A stretch of DNA of 64,000 nucleotides from Streptomyces sp. PR69 (GTDB taxonomy: Bacteria > Actinomycetota > Actinomycetes > Streptomycetales > Streptomycetaceae), in contig NZ_JAOWCB010000017.1 in assembly GCF_026420845.1 (NCBI RefSeq), positions 62,001 through 126,000 of the forward strand, read 5' to 3'. Each line of letters begins with the position of its first letter. Position 1 is the first letter of the stretch. Positions 26,745-35,715 of the stretch are shown here, one piece after another. Position numbers and translations under genes: made by a program. The notes beneath the pieces were generated by a model that saw only the letters and a list, made by a program, of their open reading frames with translations, ran no database searches and was not told the origin of the DNA.

Positions 26745-29700
26745 TCAGCGAAGACGCTGACTGATCACCTTGGAGACGCCGTCCCCCTGCATGGAGACGC
26801 CGTAGAGCGCGTCCGCGACCTCCATGGTGCGCTTCTGGTGAGTGATCACGATCAGCTGTGAGCTCTCCTGGAGCTCCTGCATGATCCGGATGAGCCGCTG
26901 GAGATTGGTGTCGTCCAGCGCCGCCTCGACCTCGTCCATCACATAGAACGGGCTGGGCCTGGCCTTGAAGATCGACACCAGCAGGGCGACGGCGGTCAGC
27001 GAGCGCTCGCCGCCGGAGAGCAGCGACAGCCGCTTGACCTTCTTGCCCGGCGGACGGGCTTCCACGTCCACGCCCGTGGTGAGCATATTGTCCGGGTCGG
27101 TGAGCACCAGGCGGCCCTCGCCGCCGGGGAAGAGCCGGGAGAAGACGCCCTCGAACTCCCGGGCGGTGTCCCGGTATGCCTCGGTGAAGACCTGCTCGAC
27201 CCGCTCGTCGACCTCCTTGACCACCTGGAGCAGATCCGCCCTGGTCTTCTTCAGATCCTCAAGCTGCTCGGACAGGAACTGATGGCGCTCCTCCAGCGCC
27301 GCGAACTCCTCCAGCGCCAGCGGGTTGACCTTGCCGAGCTGCTGATAGGCCCGCTCGGCGGACTTGAGCCGCTTCTCCTGCTCCGCGCGGACGAACGGCC
27401 TCGGCTGATGGCGCGGGTGCGCCGGGTCCTCCGGCAGCTCCTCGCCCTCGGCGGGAGGCGACGGGGGCACCGGCTGGTCGGGGCCGTACTCGGCGACCAG
27501 CCCGGCCGGCTCCACGCCCAGCTCCTCCAGCGCCCTGGTCTCCAGCTGCTCGATCCGCAGCCGCTTCTCGGCGCCCAGCACCTCGCCGCGGTGCACCGAG
27601 TCGGTGAGCTTGTCGAGTTCGGCCTTCAGCTCACGGCCGTCGTTGCGGGCGGCGGTCAGCGCCTGCTCACGCTCGGCCTTGGCCGTCTCCGCGGCGGCGC
27701 GCTCCTGTTCGGCGCGGACGAGCGAGACCTCGATATGGGCGAGCAGCTGGCGGGCGCCCGCCGCGACGGCGGAGGCGACGGCGGCCTCGTGGCGCAGCCG
27801 GGCGCGCCGCTGCTCGGCGCGCGTCCGCGCCTCCCGCTCGGCGCGCGCGGCCCGGTCGAGCGCGTCCGCGCGACCCGCGAGCGCCTTGACGCGCTCCTCG
27901 TGCGTACGGGCCTGGAGCCGGGCCTCCATCTCGGTCTGCCGTGCGTTCGCGCCGTCGGCGGCGAGCCGGTCGCGTACGGAGGTGTCCGGCTCGTCGTCGG
28001 CCGGCAGCTCCTCGGCCGCCAGCAGCCGCTCGGCCAGCTCCTCGGCCTCCTCACGGGCCCGCTCCAGCGCCTCCTGCGCCCTGGCGGCGGATGCGCCCGC
28101 CCGTTCGGCCTCGCCGGCGGCGGCGCGCGCCTGGCCGGCGAGCCGCCCCAGCTGACCGGAGACGGCCGACTTCTCCCGGTCGGCGGCCCTGCGCCGGTCG
28201 GCCAGCTCCTCGACGAGCGCGGCGCGGTCGGCGCGGCGGGCGGCGGCCCTGTCCTTGCGCGCGGCCAGCTCTGCGCAGCGCCGCTCCAGCTCCTGAAGCT
28301 CCGCCTCCGCCTCGTCCACGGACGCCTGGACCTCCAGCAGGCTGGGCGCGCCCGCCGAGCCGCCCTGCGCGAAGTGCGCCCCGAGCACATCGCCTTCGGC
28401 GGTGACGGCGGTCAGCCCGGGGCGCGCGGCCACCAGCTCCTCGGCGTCCTCCAGCGTCCCGACGACCACCATGTCCCGCACCAGGTGCCGCACGGCCGCG
28501 AGGAGCCCTTCCGGCCCCTGCACCAGGCCGCCCACGGGGGCGGCCGCGGCGAGGGGCCCGGCGCATCCGGCCGCGCGTCCCGCCGGGGTCAGGTCGCCGG
28601 CCGACTCGGGCCCCGCGCCTGCAACGCCCCCGGCGCCCCCGGGCTCCGGAACGACTCCACCGCCCCCGGCGCCCGCGGGCTCCGGAACGACTCCACCGCC
28701 CTGACCCGCGGTGGCTGCTCCGGCGCCGCTTCGCCCCGCGGAGTCACGGGCGCCGGCCTGTCCGGGCACGCCTGTCCCGGCGCCGGCGGGTGCCGAGAGG
28801 GAACCTTCCGCCTCCGGGCGGCAGGCGGGCACCGGCTTGCCGCCGGAGGCACGCGGGCTTCCGTCCGAAACCGCGCCAGCGGCGGCGGCCGTGCGGACGC
28901 CGAGTTCGCCTTCCCCGTCCCGGCTGCCGGGCGGAACCGCTCCGGGCGCACTCGGCATGCCGCCATCCGGGCGGGCGCGGCCGTCGGATTCCCGGCGGCC
29001 CCGTGGGATCGCGGCCGCGGAGGCGGAACCTTCCGGCAGGGGGGCGGCGGGGTGGGGCCGGTCCGGCCCCGGCGGGCCGGTGAGCAGCAGTGTGGCGCGG
29101 CCCGCGTCCTGTTTGCGCAGGAGGCGGATCGCTTCTGCCGCCGTGGCCGGGTCGGTGGCCGCCAGGGCGTCCGCGGCCGCGCCGAGGGCCGCGGCGACCG
29201 GCGCCTCGTACCCCGGGGCCACGGTCAGCAGTTCGGCCGCGGGGCCGAGCAGACCGCCCAGCCGGTCGCGGGCGGCCAGCAGCGCGCCGGTGCCGTCCTT
29301 GCGGCGCAGGCCGAGCGCGAGGGCCTCGCGGCGGGCGGCGACGGCGGCGCGGCCCCGTTCGGCCGCGGCCAGTTCGTCGCGGGTCTCGCTGAGCGCCGCC
29401 TCCGCCGCGGCCAGCTCCCGCCTGGCCGCCTCGTGCCGCTCCGTGAGCTCCGCGTCGCCCGCGTCGAGGCCGTCGACCTCGGCCTTGAGCTGCTCGTACT
29501 CCTCCTGCGCGGCGACGGCCCGCTCCTGGGCCTCGTCACGGGCCGCGGCGAGGCGGTCGATCTCGGCCTGGGCGGAGGCGGCCCGCGAACGGGCCGCGCC
29601 CACCTTGCCGCCCAGCCGCGCCAGCTCCTCGCGCCGGTCCGCGATGACCCGCGCGGCGTCCTTGAGCCGCCGCTCTTCGAGGGCGAGCTGCCGCTCCAGC

Positions 29701-30791
29701 TCGGCACGGTGGGCGACGGTGTCCTCCAGGGCGCGTTCGGCGGCCTCCAGCGCGGCCTCCAGCTCCGCCTCCTGCTCCCGGATGCGGGCGGCCTCGCGCT
29801 CCAGGTCCTCGGGGTCGCGGCCGCGCCGCTCCTCCGGCGGCTGGGCGGTCGCGCTGGTGACCCGGGCGTCGGCGAGCGAGATCGTGCCGCGTACCCGCTC
29901 GGCCAGCTGGGAGAGTTCGTACCAGCTCTGCTGCGCCCGCGTCAGCCGCGGGGCCAGCCGGCGGACGTCGTCCTCAAGGGCCGCCTCGCGCGTGAGCGCG
30001 GCCTTGAGCTCTGCCTCGGCGGCCTCCTTGCGATCCTTGAGCGCGGCCTCGTCGGCGATCTCGGCGCGCAGCGCCTCCTTCAGACGTACGAGGTCGTCGG
30101 CGAGCAGCCGCAGCCGCGCGTCGCGCAGGTCGGCCTGGATGACGGCGGCGCGCCGGGCCACCGCGGCCTGCCGGCCCAGCGGCTTGAGCTGGCGGCGCAG
30201 CTCGTCGGTCAGATCCTGCACCCGGGCCAGATTGGCCTGCATCGCGTCCAGCTTCCGCAGCGCCTTCTCCTTGCGCTTGCGGTGTTTGAGGACGCCGGCC
30301 GCCTCCTCGATGAAGGCGCGCCGCCCCATGGGGTCGGCGTGGAGTACGGAGTCGAGCTGGCCCTGCCCGACGATGACGTGCATCTCGCGGCCGATGCCGC
30401 TGTCGGAGAGCAGTTCCTGGATGTCGAGCAGTCGGCAGGTGTCGCCGTTGAGCTGGTATTCACTGCCGCCGTTGCGGAACATGATCCGCGTAATGGTGAC
30501 TTCGGCGTAGTCGATGGGCAGTGCGCCGTCGGAATTGTCGATGGTGAGGGAGACCTCGGCGCGGCCGAGCGGGGGCCGCCCGGTCGTCCCGGCGAAGATG
30601 ACGTCCTCCATCTTGCCGCCGCGCAGCGACTTGGCGCCCTGCTCGCCCATGACCCAGGAGAGCGCGTCCACCACATTGGACTTTCCGGAGCCGTTCGGGC
30701 CCACGACACAGGTGATGCCGGGTTCAAAGCGCAGCGTGGTGGCGGAGGCGAAGGACTTGAAGCCTCGCAGGGTCATGGCCTTGAGGTGCAC
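26745..30791 (-). CDS. smc: Chromosome segregation SMC ATPase with a large hinge insertion
   Basis: Structural maintenance of chromosomes protein, which compacts and segregates DNA with ScpA/ScpB. 1348 residues, long for the family (about 1190). The N-terminal head has Walker A GPNGSGKS (31-38), followed by coiled coil to about 500. The hinge spans about 500-800, then a second coiled coil and a C-terminal head with LSGGERSLTAVALL signature and Walker B FYVMDEVEAALDD. Residues about 572-735 (nt about 28586-29078) form a Gly/Ala/Pro/Arg-rich, low-complexity insertion inside the hinge, directly after ATLLLTG. The start codon is GTG 30791. Confidence 0.95.
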   Translation of the reverse strand: MHLKAMTLRGFKSFASATTLRFEPGITCVVGPNGSGKSNVVDALSWVMGEQGAKSLRGGKMEDVIFAGTTGRPPLGRAEVSLTIDNSDGALPIDYAEVTITRIMFRNGGSEYQLNGDTCRLLDIQELLSDSGIGREMHVIVGQGQLDSVLHADPMGRRAFIEEAAGVLKHRKRKEKALRKLDAMQANLARVQDLTDELRRQLKPLGRQAAVARRAAVIQADLRDARLRLLADDLVRLKEALRAEIADEAALKDRKEAAEAELKAALTREAALEDDVRRLAPRLTRAQQSWYELSQLAERVRGTISLADARVTSATAQPPEERRGRDPEDLEREAARIREQEAELEAALEAAERALEDTVAHRAELERQLALEERRLKDAARVIADRREELARLGGKVGAARSRAASAQAEIDRLAAARDEAQERAVAAQEEYEQLKAEVDGLDAGDAELTERHEAARRELAAAEAALSETRDELAAAERGRAAVAARREALALGLRRKDGTGALLAARDRLGGLLGPAAELLTVAPGYEAPVAAALGAAADALAATDPATAAEAIRLLRKQDAGRATLLLTGPPGPDRPHPAAPLPEGSASAAAIPRGRRESDGRARPDGGMPSAPGAVPPGSRDGEGELGVRTAAAAGAVSDGSPRASGGKPVPACRPEAEGSLSAPAGAGTGVPGQAGARDSAGRSGAGAATAGQGGGVVPEPAGAGGGGVVPEPGGAGGVAGAGPESAGDLTPAGRAAGCAGPLAAAAPVGGLVQGPEGLLAAVRHLVRDMVVVGTLEDAEELVAARPGLTAVTAEGDVLGAHFAQGGSAGAPSLLEVQASVDEAEAELQELERRCAELAARKDRAAARRADRAALVEELADRRRAADREKSAVSGQLGRLAGQARAAAGEAERAGASAARAQEALERAREEAEELAERLLAAEELPADDEPDTSVRDRLAADGANARQTEMEARLQARTHEERVKALAGRADALDRAARAEREARTRAEQRRARLRHEAAVASAVAAGARQLLAHIEVSLVRAEQERAAAETAKAEREQALTAARNDGRELKAELDKLTDSVHRGEVLGAEKRLRIEQLETRALEELGVEPAGLVAEYGPDQPVPPSPPAEGEELPEDPAHPRHQPRPFVRAEQEKRLKSAERAYQQLGKVNPLALEEFAALEERHQFLSEQLEDLKKTRADLLQVVKEVDERVEQVFTEAYRDTAREFEGVFSRLFPGGEGRLVLTDPDNMLTTGVDVEARPPGKKVKRLSLLSGGERSLTAVALLVSIFKARPSPFYVMDEVEAALDDTNLQRLIRIMQELQESSQLIVITHQKRTMEVADALYGVSMQGDGVSKVISQRLR

Positions 30792-30890
30792 GCCGCCGGA
30801 CTCTACCTTTCGCTGCCGGTTTCACCTATGAAGGTGCAGGGCACATCAGACGGTAAGGCTTGTCGGTTCGGGGGGACCGGGGAAAGCAAG

Positions 30891-30912
30891 AAGGGACGCC
30901 GAAGCGTCCCTT
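30891..30912 (-). terminator. Terminator of the small coiled-coil gene
   Basis: Stem AAGGGACGC (30891-30899) / GCGTCCCTT (30904-30912) with a 4 nt loop, followed on the minus strand by a pyrimidine-rich CTTGCTTTCC stretch. Confidence 0.8.
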
Positions 30913-30949
30913 GCATATCGTGCGCGATGAATCTCCAGCGGAGACGTGC

Positions 30950-31168
30950 TCAGGTGAGCGCGGGCTCCGCTTTGGAAACGTCGATGTCGATGCCGTCGAG
31001 CAGCGACTCTCCAGGGTGCTGTGCGACGGCAGCGTTCAGCGCGTCGTTCTCGGACTGGATCCGTACCAGCTCGGATTCGAGGTCCTGGACGCGCTGCTGC
31101 AGCCGTCGCATCTCGGCGAGGAGTCGCGGGTCGGAACCGCCGACGTAACCGAGAAGCGCCTTTGCCAT
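30950..31168 (-). CDS. Small coiled-coil protein of unknown function
   Basis: 72 residues beginning MAKALLGYVGGSDPRLLAEM, with a heptad-like helix (MRRLQQRVQDLESELVRIQSENDALNAAV) and an acidic C-terminus. GGAGG lies 8 nt before ATG 31168 and a clear terminator follows, so the gene is well supported. I recall this small protein as conserved beside smc in streptomycetes but know no function. A role as a small scaffold or partner protein is speculation. Confidence 0.85.
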   Translation of the reverse strand: MAKALLGYVGGSDPRLLAEMRRLQQRVQDLESELVRIQSENDALNAAVAQHPGESLLDGIDIDVSKAEPALT

Positions 31169-31560
31169 GATGGATGGTCCTCCACACTGAGTGACCGACC
31201 GAAGCGGTGGTGGGTCGTGAGGGATTCGCACCCGCGGTGTTCGGCAGCGGGGGGATACTGCTTGATATTACTGCGGTTCTTACTGCCAAACAGCTAAGGT
31301 GCGCGGGGCTTCCAGCGTCTCACCAAAAAGTTTGACGGTCAACACGATCACGCCCCGTATCGAGGGGCAACCCGGGGGCATACGGCCGCTGAGCGTGCGG
31401 CGGAGCCTCTCCTGCGGGGCCCTGGGGGCGTGGAGATCATCCTTCTTGGCGCAGCCTCGCATGACAAGCCGTTCTTGGCAACCACCAGGTCTTTTCCACC
31501 CCGGGCGTACGACCTGGGGCACACCCGACCGCCGGCGCGCGGGCGAGTGCGCCCACGCAC
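31169..31560. other. 392-bp intergenic region between the acyP end and the small coiled-coil gene
   Basis: No gene was accepted here. A weak promoter-like TTGACC (minus strand, near 31340) and AT-rich stretches (31261-31340) could drive the small coiled-coil gene. The segment 31208-31237, read on the minus strand, resembles the T-arm and acceptor 3' end (including CCA) of a tRNA without the remaining tRNA. GGGCG/CGCCC at 31541-31554 is a weak hairpin after acyP. Confidence 0.35.
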
Positions 31561-31842
31561 TCAGCGGATCGCGAAGCCGTCGTAGCCGCCGCGGGGCGTG
31601 GCCCAGATCTCAGTGACTCCGGAAACCTGCCCGGGAGTGTCGCCGGAGCGAAGCCACTCCAGCAAACGGTGGCAATTCTCACGTGGGCCCTCTGCCACGA
31701 TCTGCACCCTGCCGTCGTCGAGATTCAGGGCGAAACCGGTCAGGCCGCCGATCTCCAGAGCGTTTGCCCTGGTGAACCAGCGGAAACCCACTCCCTGTAC
31801 TCGGCCGCGTACCCAGGCCGTGAACCGTGCGACGTCATGCAT
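31561..31842 (-). CDS. acyP: Acylphosphatase
   Basis: 93-residue enzyme hydrolysing acyl phosphates. It has RGRVQGVGFRWFTRANALEIGGLTGFALNLDDGRVQIVAEG, containing the conserved phosphate-binding VQGVGFR with its Arg and the catalytic Asn of the second motif (ALNLDDG). ATG 31842 was chosen; upstream in-frame codons lack family support. Adjacent to smc, mutM and rnc, as in other streptomycetes. Confidence 0.95.
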   Translation of the reverse strand: MHDVARFTAWVRGRVQGVGFRWFTRANALEIGGLTGFALNLDDGRVQIVAEGPRENCHRLLEWLRSGDTPGQVSGVTEIWATPRGGYDGFAIR

Positions 31843-31998
31843 GCGTGCACGGTAGCCGCCCAATTGCGCAGAGAGCACTTCACCCCCACGCGTCATGGCG
31901 TACAGTCCCGTCGCAATGAGCCTCACCCGTATGGGTGACTCGATCTGGCTTGACGTCCGACGTCCAGGACGACGTCGCGCATCAGGAAGGCACAGCAG

Positions 31999-32856
31999 AT
32001 GGGACGCCATCGACGGAAGCGCGGGCGCAGGCCCGTACGCACCGGGTTGCTCGGCGCCTCCGCCGCCATGGCGATCGGCGCCGTGGCCGTGACCTCCGGG
32101 CTGCTGCCGGGCGGCGACACATTCACCTTCGGGGGCCTCGGCGGCGGTTCGAGCACCAAGGTGCGCACCGAGGGTTCCGGGCAGCTCGACGCCCAGGGCG
32201 GCGCGAGCGCGTCCCCGACGGACACCCCCGCGGCCTCGCCGGGCCTGAACACGGGTCCGGACTCCGACGCCGGCCCGTCGAAGTCTCCGGCGTCCGGGTC
32301 AAAGACCGCCTCCCCCACCCCCGCCAAGCCTTCGGCGACGCCCTCCCAGAAGACCAAGGCCCCGGAGCCGGAGAAGTCGCAGGCCAAGACCGAGACGGCC
32401 GCTCCGCCGCGTACCCAGCCCCCCTCCTCCAGCCGGTCGGCCGAGCGGACGAGCCCGGCCGCCGAGGCCGCGTCCAGGGCGGAGGCCGAGGCGGCGACGG
32501 TGCTGAGCATCGTCAACGCCGAACGCGGGAAGGCCGGCTGCAGCGCGGTGCGCGCCGACGGCGCCCTCGCGGATCTCGCCGAGGGCCACAGCCAGGACAT
32601 GAAGGACCGCGGCTTCTTCGACCACACCAACCCGGACGGCGAGACCCCCTGGGACCGCGCCGACGAGGCGGGCGTGTCGCACCTGGGCGGCGAGAACATA
32701 GCCCGCGGCCAGGCGGACGCGAAGGCGGTCATGAACGCCTGGATGAACAGCGACGGCCATCGCGCCAACATCCTGAACTGCGAGTACAAGACGCTGGGCG
32801 TGGGGGTCGTCCTGGGGTCAGGCGGCCCCTGGTGGACGCAGAACTTCGGCTTCTGA
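31999..32856 (+). CDS. Secreted CAP (SCP/PR-1-like) domain protein
   Basis: 285 residues. An Arg-rich n-region (MGRHRRKRGRRPVR) and a hydrophobic segment (LLGASAAMAIGAVAVTSGLL) act as signal peptide or membrane anchor. A long Ser/Pro/Thr/Lys-rich linker follows to about residue 155. The C-terminal CAP domain has VLSIVNAERGKAGCSAVRAD, LAEGHSQDMKDRGFFDHTNPDGETPWDR, GGENIARGQ, and the SDGHRANILNCEYKTLGVGV and QNFG hallmarks. Extracellular; substrate unknown. GAAGG lies 8 nt before ATG 31999. Confidence 0.92.
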   Translation: MGRHRRKRGRRPVRTGLLGASAAMAIGAVAVTSGLLPGGDTFTFGGLGGGSSTKVRTEGSGQLDAQGGASASPTDTPAASPGLNTGPDSDAGPSKSPASGSKTASPTPAKPSATPSQKTKAPEPEKSQAKTETAAPPRTQPPSSSRSAERTSPAAEAASRAEAEAATVLSIVNAERGKAGCSAVRADGALADLAEGHSQDMKDRGFFDHTNPDGETPWDRADEAGVSHLGGENIARGQADAKAVMNAWMNSDGHRANILNCEYKTLGVGVVLGSGGPWWTQNFGF

Positions 32857-32893
32857 CGGCTCCCGGGCGGCTGCTGGGCGCTGACGGGCCCGG

Positions 32894-33754
32894 CTATGGC
32901 CGGGGGCGGGGGGTGCGCTGGCAGCGCGGGCAGAAGTAGCTGGACCGGTTCATCCAGGCGCGGCGGCGCATGGGGGCACCGCAGCGGCGGCAGGGCTCGC
33001 CCTCGCGGCCGTAGGCGTCGAGGGAGCGCTCGAAGTAGCCGGACTCGCCGTTGACGTTGACGTACAGGCTGTCGAAGCTGGTGCCGCCGACGGCGAGGGC
33101 GGCGGACATCACCCCGCGTACATGGCCGAGGAGTTCGGCGGTGCGCGGGCGGGTGAAGCCGGCCGTGGGCCGTTCGTAGTGCAGCTTGGCACGCCACAGG
33201 GCCTCGTCGGCGTAGATGTTGCCGACGCCGCTGATCAGGGACTGGTCGAGCAGGGCGCGCTTGATCGTGGTGCGGCGCAGGCGCAGCGCGGCGTGGAAGG
33301 CGGCGTCGTCGAACGCCGGGTCGAGCGGATCGCGGGCGATATGGGCGATCACGTCGGGCAGGCCGTCCGGGGTGTTGTCATGGACCGAGAGGCCGCCGAA
33401 GGTGCGCTGGTCGACGAAGCGGAGTTCGGTGCCGGCGGTGTCGTCGAAGCGGAGACGGATCCGGAGGTGCTTTTCGTCCGGCGCGGTCTCGGGCTGGACG
33501 AGGAGCTGGCCGCTCATGCCGAGGTGGCCGAGGATCGAGGCGTCGGCATCGGCGAGCGGGAGCCAGAGGTACTTGCCGCGGCGGCGGGCGACGCCGATGC
33601 GGCGGCCCTTGAGGCAGGCCGCGAAGTCCTCGCCGCCGGCCGGGTGGCGGCGTACGGCGCGGGGGTGCAGGACCTGGACCTCGGCGACGGTCCGCCCGCT
33701 GACCCAGCGCTCAAGCCCCCGCCGTACCACCTCGACCTCGGGCAACTCGGGCAC
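32894..33754 (-). CDS. mutM: Formamidopyrimidine-DNA glycosylase
   Basis: Base-excision repair enzyme for 8-oxoguanine and formamidopyrimidines. 286 residues starting MPELPEVEVVRRGL (catalytic Pro2/Glu3 after Met removal), with HLGMSGQLLV, the helix-two-turn-helix DQSLISGVGNIYADEALWRAKLH, and the zinc finger YGREGEPCRRCGAPMRRRAWMNRSSYFCPRCQR. Follows rnc on the same strand after a strong terminator, so it probably has its own promoter. Confidence 0.97.
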   Translation of the reverse strand: MPELPEVEVVRRGLERWVSGRTVAEVQVLHPRAVRRHPAGGEDFAACLKGRRIGVARRRGKYLWLPLADADASILGHLGMSGQLLVQPETAPDEKHLRIRLRFDDTAGTELRFVDQRTFGGLSVHDNTPDGLPDVIAHIARDPLDPAFDDAAFHAALRLRRTTIKRALLDQSLISGVGNIYADEALWRAKLHYERPTAGFTRPRTAELLGHVRGVMSAALAVGGTSFDSLYVNVNGESGYFERSLDAYGREGEPCRRCGAPMRRRAWMNRSSYFCPRCQRTPRPRP

Positions 33755-34001
33755 GGCGCGCTCTCCTTCTCTGCCGGGGACGTCTGAAGCCTAACGCGGG
33801 CGCGAGGGGCCGCCCCCAAGGACGGCGGCACGCGCCGCCGGGACACCAGACCGCCGTCTGCGCCACCGCGGCGGCCTTCGGGGGGAGGTCCCGCGGACAG
33901 GCCGGCACGCCGTGCTCCGGGGTGTACCGGAAGCCGCGCGTACGCGCCCGGGCGGGCTGGTCGTCCTGCCGCGCGGGGGTGTCGGGTGGTGGCAGACAAA
34001 A

Positions 34002-34033
34002 GCGTCCCGCCGCCCCAGTGGGCGGCGGGACGC
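34002..34033 (-). terminator. Rho-independent terminator of the rpmF-rnc operon
   Basis: A perfect 14 bp GC-rich stem (34002-34015 with 34020-34033), tetraloop, then TTTTGTCTG on the minus strand. It lies 27 nt beyond the rnc stop. The rest of the 33755-34059 gap holds no gene I can support. Confidence 0.9.
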
Positions 34034-34059
34034 AAGGAAGCGGCGGCGGCGCAGGCGGG

Positions 34060-34869
34060 TCAGGCCGAGGCGCGGTCCGCGGAGGGCTGGGAAGGCGAAG
34101 GGGTGTCGGCGGACCCTTCGCTCTGGGATGCCTCTTCCGCGGCCGCCTGCGCGGCACGCTCGTCCGCAGCCGCGCGGATCTCCCGCCACGCGGACTCCGC
34201 GGCCTGCTGCTCCGCTTCCTTCTTGCTGCGGCCGGTGCCGGTGCCGTACGAGACACCACCGACGCGGGCGGCAGCAGTGAAGGTCTTCTCGTGGTCCGGA
34301 CCGGTCTCGGTGACCAGATACTCCGGCACCCCGAGGCCCTCGGCCGCAGTCAGCTCCTGGAGGCTGGTCTTCCAGTCCAGGCCCGCGCCGAGGTTCGAGG
34401 ACTTCTCGATCAGCGGGTCGAACAGCCGGTGCACCAGCTCCGACGCCGCTTCGAGGCCCTTGTCGAGATAGACCGCGCCGATCACCGCTTCCAGGGTGTC
34501 GGCGAGGATGGACGCCTTGTCCCGCCCTCCGGTGCCTTCCTCGCCCCGGCCAAGCCGGATGAAGGAGCCCAGCTCAAGGCCGCGGCCGACCTCGGCCAGG
34601 GCGCGCGAGTTGACCACCGCGGCCCGCAGCTTGGCCAGCTGGCCTTCGGGCAGGTCGGGGTGGGTGCGGTACAGCGTGTCGGTGACCACCAGGCCGAGCA
34701 CCGAGTCCCCGAGGAACTCCAGCCGCTCGTTGGTGGGCAGACCGCCGTTCTCATAGGCGTACGACCGGTGGGTCAGAGCACGCACCAGAAGGGCGGACTC
34801 GACCTGATAGCCGATCCGCCCTTCCAGAAGCGTGTGGGACGAGGCTGCGTTGACGTTGTTGTCAGACAT
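34060..34869 (-). CDS. rnc: Ribonuclease III
   Basis: Double-strand-specific endoribonuclease. The S. coelicolor orthologue (absB) is known to control antibiotic production globally. 269 residues: catalytic signature NERLEFLGDSVLGLVVTD, DTLEAVIGAVYLDKG, and the dsRNA-binding domain with DWKTSLQELTAAEGLG and GTGRSKKEAEQQAAESAW. An Ala/Glu/Ser-rich tail follows. ATG 34869 (MSDNNVNAASSHTLLEGRIGY) is preferred over a longer reading. It follows rpmF by 19 bp. Confidence 0.97.
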   Translation of the reverse strand: MSDNNVNAASSHTLLEGRIGYQVESALLVRALTHRSYAYENGGLPTNERLEFLGDSVLGLVVTDTLYRTHPDLPEGQLAKLRAAVVNSRALAEVGRGLELGSFIRLGRGEEGTGGRDKASILADTLEAVIGAVYLDKGLEAASELVHRLFDPLIEKSSNLGAGLDWKTSLQELTAAEGLGVPEYLVTETGPDHEKTFTAAARVGGVSYGTGTGRSKKEAEQQAAESAWREIRAAADERAAQAAAEEASQSEGSADTPSPSQPSADRASA

Positions 34870-34888
34870 CGGGCCTCTCACCAGCCGC

Positions 34889-35062
34889 TCAGACCTCGAG
34901 AACCTGGCGCTTGTTGTAGGTGCCGCAGCTCGGGCACGCGATGTGCTGCTGCTTCGGCTCCTGGCACCGCTCACACGAAACCAGGGTGGGGACCGCAGCC
35001 TTCCACTGCGACCGGCGGTGGCGCGTGTTGCTGCGCGACATCTTCCGCTTCGGAACAGCCAC
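34889..35062 (-). CDS. rpmF: 50S ribosomal protein L32
   Basis: 57 residues from GTG 35062 (VAVPKRKMSRSNTRHRRSQWKA) with AGGAG 7-10 nt upstream. Two CxxC pairs (CERC and CPSC) make it the zinc-binding form. It lies 2 bp after yceD in the conserved yceD-rpmF order. Confidence 0.97.
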   Translation of the reverse strand: MAVPKRKMSRSNTRHRRSQWKAAVPTLVSCERCQEPKQQHIACPSCGTYNKRQVLEV

Positions 35063-35064
35063 GG

Positions 35065-35715
35065 CTACTTCTCCTGCTTCTCGTCGACGCGTGCTGATCC
35101 AGGCGCGTCGCCGCTCATGTCGTCCTTCTCGCCGTCCCTGATGGATTCGGCGAGTCCCTGCAGTGCCGCCCAACGGATGTCGGCGGCGTCATGGTGGTGG
35201 TCCGGGTCGTCTTCCAGCCTGACCCCGCAGTCGGGGCACAGACCGAGGCAGTCCTCCCGGCACACCGGCTGCATCGGCAGTGCGAGCACCACCGCATCGC
35301 GCAGCACGGGTTCGAGGTCGAACAGGTCGTCCTCGAGGAAAAGCCGCTCCTCGCCCTCGTCGTCGTCTCCGGGCTCCGCGGCGCGGCCCCGGTCGTCGGC
35401 GTCAGGGTAGGAGAACAGCTCCTGGAAGTCCGCTTCGACATCAAGGCGCAGCGGCTCCAGACACCTTACGCACTCCCCCTCGGCCGTGGCACGGGCGGCG
35501 CCTGTGACAAGCACCCCTTCCATGACGGACTCAAGACGGAGGTCCAGCTCCACGGGCGCGCCTTCCGGCACCCCGACGACCCCTTCGATGCCGAAGGCCG
35601 TGGGCGCACCGGGCGCCTCGACCGTGCGGGTCAGCCGCTGGAGCGCACCGGGCCGCCGGTCCAGCTCGTGCGTGTCGAACACGAGGGGGTTGCGGTGGTC
35701 GAGACGGGCGTTCAG
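35065..35715 (-). CDS. yceD: YceD family (DUF177) protein
   Basis: 216 residues with LDHRNPLVFDTHELDRRPGALQRL at the start, AEGECVRCLEPLRLDVEADFQELFSY, and CREDCLGLCPDCGVRLEDDPDHHHD near the C-terminus. The family lies next to rpmF; a role in 23S rRNA accumulation or ribosome assembly is known in some bacteria and plants. The reading frame aligned with homologues begins at a CTG (35715) with AGGAAG 4-6 nt upstream. The next GTG (35685) has no RBS, and upstream codons extend into unlike sequence, so a non-canonical start is suspected. Confidence 0.88.
   Translation of the reverse strand: MNARLDHRNPLVFDTHELDRRPGALQRLTRTVEAPGAPTAFGIEGVVGVPEGAPVELDLRLESVMEGVLVTGAARATAEGECVRCLEPLRLDVEADFQELFSYPDADDRGRAAEPGDDDEGEERLFLEDDLFDLEPVLRDAVVLALPMQPVCREDCLGLCPDCGVRLEDDPDHHHDAADIRWAALQGLAESIRDGEKDDMSGDAPGSARVDEKQEK

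Noticed and set aside
27282..31148. 1288-codon plus-strand open frame opposite smc
   Set aside because: Antisense shadow of the GC-rich smc gene; the smc frame carries all SMC motifs and the shadow has no recognisable domain.
31280..31522. 80-codon minus-strand ORF between acyP and the small coiled-coil gene
   Set aside because: Mixed codon bias, no RBS and no recognisable domain.
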